DNA from: an uncultured Collinsella sp.
Lineage (GTDB): Bacteria > Actinomycetota > Coriobacteriia > Coriobacteriales > Coriobacteriaceae
Direction: 5' to 3'
Assembly (NCBI GenBank): GCA_902463875.1
Contig: CABQHR010000132.1
Span: 1 to 5,257 of the forward strand
Length of the DNA stretch: 5,257 nucleotides
The position numbers and the translations under genes are program-made. Each line of letters opens with the position of its first letter. The stretch's first letter is position 1. This document shows, piece after piece, positions 1 through 5,257 of this stretch. The notes beneath the pieces were generated by a model, which had not been told where the DNA came from, searched no databases, and worked only from the letters and a program-made list of their open reading frames with translations.

Positions 1-1726
1 AGAACCACAGGTTGGTGGTGTTGTCGGTGGTGCCCGTCTTGCCGGCATAGGGCTGGTTGACGCTCAGGGCGCCGGCAGCACCCGTACCGCTGCCCTTCAT
101 GACGCCGGACAGAACATCGGTGACCGCGGCGGCCTCGCCCTCGGTAAGCACCTGTGAGGGATTGTCGGTGTGCTGGTACAGCACCGAACCGGTGCGAGAG
201 TCAATCTCGGTGATGGCGATCGGCTGGCGATAGTAGCCGCCGTTGGCAAACGTCGCGTAGGCGGCGGCCATCTCGAGCGGCGAGATCGAGCCGGTGCCGA
301 GGGTCATGACGGGAACGTCCTCGATGTTGTCCTTGGCGGGGTCGATGCCGAGCTTTTTGACGAGCGAGATGATCTTGCTGTTACCGACGGCTTCCGCCAC
401 CTGGATGTAGCCGGTGTTGGAGGAGTATGCCGTCGCCTGCTTAAGCGTGATGTTGCCATAGCTCTGGTTGGCGTAATTTTGGACCTCGGTCGTGGTGCCC
501 TTGGCCTTGAGCGGCGAGTTGCAGTTGAGGGTGACGTTGGGGTTCATGCCGTTTTGGATGGCAGTTGCCAGCGTAAAGGCCTTAAAGGTGGAGCCGACGG
601 GACGCTTGGCCGTGGCATGGTTTACGTGGTTCTCGTCGGCGTTGTAGTCGTAGCCGCCCACCATGCACTTGATGTAGCCGGTCTTGGGGTCGACGACGAC
701 CATGCCCATGTCCAGGCCGTCAAGCGAGAGCGTGTCGAGCTGCTCGCGGACGGCATTCTCTGCCACCTGCTGCATCGTGGGGTCGATGGTGGTCTTGACG
801 GTCAGGCCGCCCTTAAAGAGCACGTCGGTCGAGAACTCCTGCTCCAGCAGCTGCTTGACGTAGGAGACAAAGTAGGGCTGCGAGTAAACGTCGACGCCGC
901 TGCCCGAAATCTCGGTCACATTGAGGGTGATGGGCTCGGCCTGTGCGGCATCGTGCTCCTCCTGGGTGATGTGGCCCAGGCGCAGCATGTTGTCGAGAAC
1001 CTTGTTGCGGCGAGACAGTGCCAGATCGGGATTGACCGTGGGGTCGTACTGCGAAGGCGAGTTGGGAAGGCCGATGAGCAGCGCGGCCTCGCTCAGGGTG
1101 AGGTCGGCGGCGCTCTTGGACAGATAGGTTTCGGCTGCGGCCTCGATGCCGTAGGCGCCGTGACCGTAGTAGATGGTGTTGAGGTACATCATGAGGATCT
1201 CGTCTTTGGAGTACATGTCCTCCATCTTGACGGCGATGTAGGCCTCGCGCACCTTACGCTCGATGGTCGAGTCGAACTGCTCCTCCTGCAGGATGGTGTT
1301 GCGCACCAGCTGCTGGGTGATAGTCGAGGCGCCTTCGTGCCCGCCGCCGAGGGTTGCCACCGCAGCACGCGCGATACCCCACAGGTCGATACCGCCGTGC
1401 TCGTAGAAGCGCTCGTCCTCGACGTCAACGGTGCCCTGCAGCACGTAGGGGGAGACCTCGTCCTTGGTGATGGACTTGCGGTTTTGCGTGTAGAAGCTCG
1501 CAATCTTGTTGCCGTTGCAGTCGACGATCTCGGTGGGCTCGCTCACCAGATACGCGTTGGCGTCGGTGTAGTCGGGCAGATCGGACAGCCAGCGGTTGAC
1601 GTTACCGACCATGCCGATGCCAAACGCCACGCCCGCAATCAGCAGAAAGCCCAAAAACGAGAGCAGGATTATGGGCAGGGCGTGCGTCTTTGAACGGCTG
1701 TGTCCCTGTCGTTGGCGAGGACCCAT
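1..1726 (-). CDS. Bifunctional class A penicillin-binding protein (PBP1A-like glycosyltransferase/transpeptidase), 3' end outside the window
   Basis: Membrane-anchored enzyme that polymerises glycan strands from lipid II (GT51 domain) and cross-links stem peptides (penicillin-binding transpeptidase domain) on the outer face of the membrane. I translated 575 residues from the ATG at 1726-1724. A short basic cytoplasmic tail (residues 1-15) precedes one hydrophobic segment (about 17-41). GT51 motifs follow in order: VEDERFYEHGG with likely catalytic Glu103, GASTITQQLVRN (132-143), ERKVRE (156-161) and the MMYLNTIYYGHGAYG region (179-193). The transpeptidase part begins near GGLTVKTTIDP (306-316). 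It has the serine nucleophile in STFK (S379-K382), SSN (435-437) and KTGTT (563-567). The frame is open to the left edge; the family is usually longer, so the missing part is the C-terminal end. The start is fixed by GGAGG 7 nt upstream. It is divergent from the U32 gene. The bifunctional assignment is firm; the PBP1A subfamily name is by similarity only. Confidence 0.96.
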   Translation of the reverse strand, partial: MGPRQRQGHSRSKTHALPIILLSFLGFLLIAGVAFGIGMVGNVNRWLSDLPDYTDANAYLVSEPTEIVDCNGNKIASFYTQNRKSITKDEVSPYVLQGTVDVEDERFYEHGGIDLWGIARAAVATLGGGHEGASTITQQLVRNTILQEEQFDSTIERKVREAYIAVKMEDMYSKDEILMMYLNTIYYGHGAYGIEAAAETYLSKSAADLTLSEAALLIGLPNSPSQYDPTVNPDLALSRRNKVLDNMLRLGHITQEEHDAAQAEPITLNVTEISGSGVDVYSQPYFVSYVKQLLEQEFSTDVLFKGGLTVKTTIDPTMQQVAENAVREQLDTLSLDGLDMGMVVVDPKTGYIKCMVGGYDYNADENHVNHATAKRPVGSTFKAFTLATAIQNGMNPNVTLNCNSPLKAKGTTTEVQNYANQSYGNITLKQATAYSSNTGYIQVAEAVGNSKIISLVKKLGIDPAKDNIEDVPVMTLGTGSISPLEMAAAYATFANGGYYRQPIAITEIDSRTGSVLYQHTDNPSQVLTEGEAAAVTDVLSGVMKGSGTGAAGALSVNQPYAGKTGTTDNTTNLWF

Positions 1727-1733
1727 ATATTGA

Positions 1734-1738
1734 CCTCC
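1734..1738 (-). promoter_or_regulatory. Ribosome binding site of the penicillin-binding protein gene
   Basis: On the minus strand this reads GGAGG, 7 nt before the ATG at 1726-1724. It fixes the start of the penicillin-binding protein and leaves a short basic N-terminus before the membrane segment, as expected for this family. Confidence 0.85.
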
Positions 1739-1875
1739 AGGTATGTCGTGCCAGACGGTGGATGTGCCGTCGGGGCAGGATGGACATAAGTTATTACACG
1801 ATAAACCAAACGGGGCGCGCGAGGCCTCGTGTATGCTGGAAGACGGCATTTTTCAGAGTGAATGCATACCTTGGT

Positions 1876-1881
1876 AAGGAG
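1876..1881 (+). promoter_or_regulatory. Ribosome binding site deciding the U32 gene start
   Basis: AAGGAG lies 7 nt before the ATG at 1889. An in-frame ATG nine codons earlier, at 1862, has only a weak purine stretch in front of it. With that earlier start this site would lie inside the coding region. The 1889 start is therefore preferred. Confidence 0.85.
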
Positions 1882-1888
1882 TTTGTCG

Positions 1889-3847
1889 ATGGCGATTCGG
1901 ACGATGGGGCCGAGCGGACAATACGAGACTGGATTGGATGCTGCCGGTGCGGCGCTGCCCGAGCTGCTGGCGCCGGCGGGCGGACTCGACCAGATGCTTG
2001 CGGCCATCGCCGCGGGTGCCGATGCCATCTATGCGGGGTTGGGCGGCTTTAACGCCCGTGTGAGCGCCCATGGCTTTACGGATGACGAGTTTGCGCGCGG
2101 CTGCGCCGTGGCGCATGCCCATGGCGTGCGTGTGTACGTAACGCTCAACGTGTTCGTGTTTGACGATGAGTTGTCCGACGCGGTGGCGTTGGGAGCTCAT
2201 GCACTGGAGTTGGGCGCCGATGCTCTGATTGTCGCCGATGCCGGGTTGGCCTGCGCGCTGCGCGCGGCGATTCCCGGGGTCGAGATTCACCTGTCCACGC
2301 AGGCGGGCGCTCATAGCGAGAGCGCCGTGCGGCTTGCCGCCGATGAGCTTGGGGTCGAGCGCGTGACGACGGCACGCGAGCTGACGGTCGACGAGATTGC
2401 GGCGCTATGTGCCACGGGCGTGCCCATCGAGGTATTCTGCCACGGTGCGATTTGCATCGGCTATTCGGGGGCGTGCGAGTTCTCGGCCCTGCGGCGTGGG
2501 CGCTCGGCGATGCGCGGCGACTGCACGCAGCCGTGCCGTTTGGCGTACGACCTGGTGGACGAGGCTGGACAGAGCGTTGTCGCCGTCGAGGGAGATCGCC
2601 TGCTGTGCCCGCGTGACTATCTGGGTATTGCGCATCTGCCCGAGCTTGTAGATGCCGGCGTGGCGTCGCTCAAGATCGAGGGGCGCATGAAGAACCCTGA
2701 TTACGTATTCAACGTGGTGCGGGTGTGGCGCCGGGCACTCGATATGCTGTGCGACGGCGCGTGGGACCCCGGTGCCGTGGAAGAGCTCGAGCGCGAGCTG
2801 GGAAGGTCGTTTAACCGTGGGTTTACCGATGCGTACCTGCGAGGACGTTCGGGTGCCGAGCTTATGAGCTTTGAGCGTGCGATCAACCAAGGTGTGCGCG
2901 TGGGACGCCTGGTGGCCGTTGGCCACGAAGAGGTAACCGTTGAGCTCGATGCCGCCGTGGCGGCGGGTGACACGCTCGAGATTCGGTTCTATCCGGGTGC
3001 CGACGCGCGTCCCGATGTGCCCAAGCGCTGGCCGCAGGTGCCCTGTCCGGTGGATGCCGCGGCGGGGGAGCGCGTCGTCGTGCATTGCAAGCGTAAGGTT
3101 GACACGGGCTGCGAGGTGTACCTGATTCGCAGCGCCGGCGTGTTGGATCAGACGGCGGCGGTGTTGGAGCGCATGCGGGCCGAGGCGGATGCGATTGCGC
3201 CCGTTGCGCGTGCCGTTGAGGTGCTGCCCTTTGAGGGCGTTACGGTGGATGGCGGTGCGTCGACGGAGTTGGTGGAGTGCGCGGTTCCCGCTCGCATGGT
3301 TTTTGCTTGGCAGCTGATGGATGCCGACCCGCGCGGAGAACTCGATTTGTCCGACGCTGTTGTGGTGCTTGACGAGGTGTGCCGCACGGGTGACGCTGAC
3401 TGGACCCGCTCACTGATGCAGCGTGCCGGGCGCGTTGTCTGCCGCAACTTGGGACAGGTGGTGATCGCTCGCGAGCTGGGCGTGACGTTTGACGTGGCGG
3501 CGCCGGTGTTCTGCGCGAATCGGGCCACGCTTACCTGGCTGCGCGGACTCGGTGCGGGGCGGGTGTACTTGCCGGCCGAGTTGCTCGGCAATGATGCGGA
3601 GCGTATTGCCGAACTGGCTGCTGAACCCGGCGTCTGGGGTCCGGTCGACGCCGACCGTCCCGAGCTTATGGTGTGCGAGCACTGCCTGCTGACCGCCGAG
3701 GGCGTCTGCGCCACGGATGCAACGGGGCAGATCCGTTGCCGTGACTGCTCGCGCCGTCAGCGGGCGCGCTTTTTGGTCGAACGTGACGGCACGCGTTTGC
3801 CGGTCGTTATCGACGCGTGCGGCAGGACGAGGATTTTCCTGTCGTAG
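1889..3847 (+). CDS. U32-family protein (peptidase U32/collagenase-like), probable RlhA/TrhP-type RNA hydroxylation enzyme
   Basis: Predicted 652-residue cytoplasmic protein. The N-terminal barrel opens with LPELLAPAGGLDQML (23-37). It contains the U32 signature EVFCHGAICIGYSGACEFS (181-199), which fits the PROSITE pattern except for Phe near its end. Cys189, Cys196, Cys212 and Cys216 sit where studied U32 proteins bind a 4Fe-4S cluster. SLKIEGRMKNPDY (260-272) and FNRGFTDAYLRG (308-319) are further family blocks. A middle region follows, then a tail with CEHC (596-599), Cys607 and CRDC (617-620), which looks like a second metal-binding cluster. Members once labelled peptidases are now known as prephenate-dependent hydroxylation enzymes for 23S rRNA C2501 (RlhA) or tRNA U34 (TrhP), or as oxygen-independent ubiquinone hydroxylases (UbiUV). 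The length is close to E. coli RlhA (about 650 residues), so an RNA substrate is my inference; the exact target is not decided by sequence. It lies 97 nt upstream of tyrS and could be co-transcribed. Confidence 0.9.
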   Translation: MAIRTMGPSGQYETGLDAAGAALPELLAPAGGLDQMLAAIAAGADAIYAGLGGFNARVSAHGFTDDEFARGCAVAHAHGVRVYVTLNVFVFDDELSDAVALGAHALELGADALIVADAGLACALRAAIPGVEIHLSTQAGAHSESAVRLAADELGVERVTTARELTVDEIAALCATGVPIEVFCHGAICIGYSGACEFSALRRGRSAMRGDCTQPCRLAYDLVDEAGQSVVAVEGDRLLCPRDYLGIAHLPELVDAGVASLKIEGRMKNPDYVFNVVRVWRRALDMLCDGAWDPGAVEELERELGRSFNRGFTDAYLRGRSGAELMSFERAINQGVRVGRLVAVGHEEVTVELDAAVAAGDTLEIRFYPGADARPDVPKRWPQVPCPVDAAAGERVVVHCKRKVDTGCEVYLIRSAGVLDQTAAVLERMRAEADAIAPVARAVEVLPFEGVTVDGGASTELVECAVPARMVFAWQLMDADPRGELDLSDAVVVLDEVCRTGDADWTRSLMQRAGRVVCRNLGQVVIARELGVTFDVAAPVFCANRATLTWLRGLGAGRVYLPAELLGNDAERIAELAAEPGVWGPVDADRPELMVCEHCLLTAEGVCATDATGQIRCRDCSRRQRARFLVERDGTRLPVVIDACGRTRIFLS

Positions 3848-3852
3848 GTGTT

Positions 3853-3867
3853 CGGCCGCGCCGTTTT
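3853..3867 (+). terminator. Possible weak intrinsic terminator after the U32 gene
   Basis: CGGC (3853-3856) and GCCG (3860-3863) can form a 4-bp all-GC stem with a CGC loop, followed directly by TTTT (3864-3867). It begins 5 nt after the U32 stop codon, a typical place. The stem and T-tract are short, so it would leak at best. An alternative stem just upstream (3820-3827 with 3837-3844, one G-U pair) lies inside the last U32 codons. Confidence 0.3.
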
Positions 3868-3870
3868 GGT

Positions 3871-3876
3871 TATCAT
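3871..3876 (+). promoter_or_regulatory. tyrS: Possible -10 element of a tyrS promoter
   Basis: TATCAT matches the sigma-70 -10 consensus at 5 of 6 positions. It sits in the only AT-rich stretch between the U32 gene and tyrS. It would place the transcript start near 3882-3884 and give a leader of about 60 nt. The hexamer 17 bp upstream (GTGTTC, 3848-3853) is a poor -35 box and there is no extended -10 TGn, so this remains tentative. Confidence 0.25.
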
Positions 3877-3898
3877 AAGAGAGTTTATGAACTTCCAG

Positions 3899-3915
3899 CA
3901 CCGCCGTATCCGGTG
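3899..3915 (+). other. Small hairpin in the tyrS leader
   Basis: CACCG (3899-3903) pairs with CGGTG (3911-3915) around a 7-nt loop. A competing pairing is AGCACC (3897-3902) with GGTGCT (3918-3923). The perfect palindrome GCTATAGC (3921-3928) lies 2 nt before the Shine-Dalgarno sequence. The structures are seen directly in the bases; any role in controlling tyrS translation is conjecture. Confidence 0.35.
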
Positions 3916-3930
3916 AGGGTGCTATAGCAA

Positions 3931-3937
3931 AAGGAGG
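3931..3937 (+). promoter_or_regulatory. tyrS: Strong ribosome binding site of tyrS
   Basis: AAGGAGG lies 7 nt before the ATG at 3945. It is a near-perfect anti-16S match and confirms the tyrS start, in keeping with a well-expressed housekeeping gene. Confidence 0.9.
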
Positions 3938-3944
3938 ATACCCA

Positions 3945-5156
3945 ATGCTGTCTGTTGACGAGCAAATGCGTATCATCACCTCGGGTGCAGCGCAGATCGT
4001 CCCCGAGGCCGACCTTCGCAAGAAGCTTGAGAAGGGCGAGCCCCTCAACATCAAGCTCGGCGTCGATCCCACCAGCCCCGACCTGCACCTGGGTCATGCC
4101 GTGCCCCTGCGCAAGATGCGTCAGTTCCAGGACCTGGGCCACAACGTCACCCTCATCATCGGCAACGGCACCGCGCTGATCGGCGACCCCTCGGGCAAGA
4201 ACTCCACCCGCCCGCAGCTTTCGCAGGAGCAGATCGAGGCCAACGCCGAGACCTATGTCAGCCAGGCCATGAAGATCCTGGATCCCGAGAAGACCACCAT
4301 CGTGCACAATGGCGACTGGATCCTGTCGATGGATCTGGCCGGACTGCTGCAGGTGTGCTCCAAGTTCACCGTCGCCCGCATCCTCGAGCGCGATGACTTT
4401 ACCAAGCGCTACCAGTCCCAGACGCCGATCGCCCTGCACGAGTTCCTGTACCCCGTGATGCAGGCCTTCGACTCCGTTCAGATCAAGGCCGACGTGGAGA
4501 TGGGCGGCACCGACCAGCTCTTCAACCTGCTCGCTGGCCGCGAGCTTATGGAGAAGATGGGCATGGAGCCGCAGATCGCGCTCACCATGCCGCTGCTCGA
4601 GGGCACCGACGGCGTGCGCAAGATGTCCAAGTCCTATGGCAACTACATCGGCCTGACCGATGCTCCCAAGGATATGTTCGGCAAGACCATGTCCATCCCC
4701 GACGAGATGATCGGCAAGTACTATCGTCTGGCCAGCTCGCTCGCCCCGGCCGAGGTCGACAAGATCGACGCCGCCCTGGCCGACGGTTCTGCCGACCCCT
4801 ACGAGCTCAAGCGCGCTCTGGGTCGCGACCTGTGCGACACCTACCACGGCGCCGGCGCCGGCGACGAGGCCCAGGCCGAGTTCGACCGTGTGTTCAAGGA
4901 GGGCCAGCTTGCCGACTTCCCCGAGAAGCACGTTGAGCTGACCGTCAACGACGAGGGCCAGATTTACCTCGCCGGCCTGCTCAAGGACCTGGGCCTTTCG
5001 GCCAGCGCCGGTCAGGCCCGCCGCGACATCGACGGCGGCGGCGTCAAGATCAACGGCAAGGCTGTGGCTCCCAAGAGCTACAACATCGATCCGAGCGCCC
5101 TCAAACTGGGCGACACCCTCTCCGTGGGCAAGCGCAAGGGCTTTAAGCTTATTTAG
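3945..5156 (+). CDS. tyrS: Tyrosyl-tRNA synthetase, KMSKS-type (TyrZ-like class)
   Basis: Cytoplasmic class I aminoacyl-tRNA synthetase that activates tyrosine with ATP and charges tRNA-Tyr. The protein is 403 residues and appears complete, with a normal length for bacterial TyrRS. The Rossmann-fold catalytic domain carries the HIGH motif as HLGH (48-51) after KLGVDPTSPD, then IGDPSGK (79-85). The tyrosine-pocket block YPVMQAFD follows (Tyr169, Gln173, Asp176), then GGTDQ (187-191) and KMSKS (226-230). A C-terminal S4-type RNA-binding domain lies at about 340-400 (GLLKDLGLSASAGQARRDI begins it). The KMSKS form, in place of the KFGKS/T form of the Bacillus stearothermophilus TyrS type, places it in the second bacterial TyrRS class. 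A near-ideal AAGGAGG fixes the start. Third codon positions are strongly C/G-biased, more than in the upstream gene, as expected for high expression. The TAG stop overlaps the stop of a probable convergent gene. Confidence 0.98.
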   Translation: MLSVDEQMRIITSGAAQIVPEADLRKKLEKGEPLNIKLGVDPTSPDLHLGHAVPLRKMRQFQDLGHNVTLIIGNGTALIGDPSGKNSTRPQLSQEQIEANAETYVSQAMKILDPEKTTIVHNGDWILSMDLAGLLQVCSKFTVARILERDDFTKRYQSQTPIALHEFLYPVMQAFDSVQIKADVEMGGTDQLFNLLAGRELMEKMGMEPQIALTMPLLEGTDGVRKMSKSYGNYIGLTDAPKDMFGKTMSIPDEMIGKYYRLASSLAPAEVDKIDAALADGSADPYELKRALGRDLCDTYHGAGAGDEAQAEFDRVFKEGQLADFPEKHVELTVNDEGQIYLAGLLKDLGLSASAGQARRDIDGGGVKINGKAVAPKSYNIDPSALKLGDTLSVGKRKGFKLI

Positions 5157-5257
5157 TTACGCGGTTTTACCAAACCGCGTAACAGCTCGACGCTGCGCGG
5201 GATCCAGAGCGACAACTTGTCATTCAAAGAGGACGGCATGACCAGAAGGTCTATGCC
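5153..5257 (-). CDS. Probable C-terminal tail of an unidentified convergent gene, 5' end outside the window
   Basis: Reading the minus strand from the right edge gives 34 codons without a stop, ending in TAA at 5155-5153. The peptide begins GIDLLVMPSSLNDK, continues LSLWIPRSVELLRG and ends LVKPRN. It has protein-like composition, and about three quarters of its codons end in G or C, like the rest of the window. A frame this short can be open by chance, so this is a probable rather than certain gene end. I do not recognise the family. If real, its stop overlaps the tyrS TAG by convergence, leaving no spacer between the two genes. Confidence 0.5.
   Translation of the reverse strand, partial: GIDLLVMPSSLNDKLSLWIPRSVELLRGLVKPRN
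5156..5183. repeat. Perfect 12-bp inverted repeat at the tyrS 3' end
   Basis: GTTACGCGGTTT (5156-5167) and AAACCGCGTAAC (5172-5183) are exact reverse complements around a TACC loop. The first base is the last base of the tyrS stop codon. The position suits a transcript-end hairpin for tyrS, but no T-tract follows on either strand, so it is not a classical intrinsic terminator. It may act as a Rho-associated or RNA-stabilising 3' hairpin; that role is inferred. It also lies inside the last codons of the probable convergent reading frame. Confidence 0.8.

Larger units (their letters stand above)
1727..1888. promoter_or_regulatory. Divergent intergenic region between the penicillin-binding protein and U32 genes
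   Basis: This 162-bp spacer must hold the 5' leaders, and probably the promoters, of both divergent genes. The most AT-rich pocket is about 1785-1810. I found no -35/-10 pair with good hexamers and a 16-18 bp spacer on either strand. TGGACA at 1781-1786 resembles a -35 box, and TATGCT at 1832-1837 is a 4/6 match to a -10 box, but they are not properly spaced with a partner. A perfect 10-bp palindrome, CGAGGCCTCG, lies at 1820-1829. A small stem (GACGG 1754-1758, CCGTC 1767-1771) falls in the leader of the minus-strand gene. The promoter role follows from gene orientation, not from recognised boxes. Confidence 0.5.

Noticed and set aside
170..1693. 507-codon open frame on the plus strand
   Set aside because: It is the mirror frame of the penicillin-binding protein gene. 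The minus-strand product has all GT51 and transpeptidase motifs, while this frame gives a Gly/Val/Leu/Asp-rich sequence with no recognisable domain.
1862..1888. Nine-codon upstream in-frame extension of the U32 gene
   Set aside because: The ATG at 1862 lacks a good ribosome binding site, while AAGGAG lies 7 nt before the ATG at 1889. The extension adds no family-conserved residues.
2405..3085. 226-codon open frame on the minus strand inside the U32 gene
   Set aside because: It has no recognisable domain and lies wholly within a conserved U32 coding region. It is explained by high GC.
3915..3930. T-box riboswitch before tyrS, suggested by AGGGTGCTATAGC resembling the T-box AGGGTGGTACCGC
   Set aside because: The UGGN bulge that must pair with the tRNA 3' end is missing, and the space after the U32 gene is too short for a stem I with a Tyr specifier.
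3885..4931. 348-codon open frame on the minus strand
   Set aside because: It is antisense to tyrS, and its Leu/Gly/Val/His-rich product is typical of a high-GC mirror frame. tyrS on the plus strand is unambiguous.
5156..5183. Classical intrinsic terminator for tyrS
   Set aside because: The stem is perfect, but CAGCTCGACG follows with no T-run, and the opposite strand also lacks one. I list it as an inverted repeat instead.
5238..5257. ATG with a purine-rich stretch upstream, a possible plus-strand gene start
   Set aside because: Only six codons are visible, the Shine-Dalgarno (AAAGAGG) is imperfect, and the minus-strand frame over the same bases looks more protein-like. It cannot be decided within this window.

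Overview
The window is ordinary, high-GC bacterial chromosome. Gene content, strong GGAGG-type ribosome binding sites about 7 nt before each start, high GC at third codon positions and the protein sequences together suggest an actinobacterial Coriobacteriia genome. A Collinsella-like gut species is my best guess, from recall of protein style and not from a search.

Layout: (1) 1-1726, minus strand: most of a bifunctional class A penicillin-binding protein, running off the left edge just after its KTG motif. This gene is easily missed, because its stop codon lies outside the window and a long mirror-image open frame covers it on the other strand. (2) 1727-1888: divergent intergenic region with both ribosome binding sites and a 10-bp palindrome. 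(3) 1889-3847, plus strand: a long U32-family protein with the family's cysteine signature, probably an Fe-S RNA-hydroxylation enzyme of the RlhA/TrhP type. (4) 3848-3944: a short leader with a weak terminator-like hairpin, a -10-like hexamer and a small hairpin. (5) 3945-5156, plus strand: complete tyrosyl-tRNA synthetase (tyrS). (6) 5153-5257, minus strand: a probable 34-residue C-terminal tail of an unidentified convergent gene. Its stop codon overlaps the tyrS stop, and a perfect 12-bp inverted repeat lies in its last codons.

The genes do not form an obvious single pathway. The peptidoglycan synthase is transcribed away from the other two. The U32 protein and TyrRS are codirectional and both concern the translation apparatus (RNA modification and tRNA charging), but the 97-nt gap and possible promoter leave co-transcription open. 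I found no mobile element, CRISPR array, tRNA or rRNA, and no evidence for a new biological system. The parts most worth a second look are the overlapping convergent 3' ends with their inverted repeat, and the structured tyrS leader.
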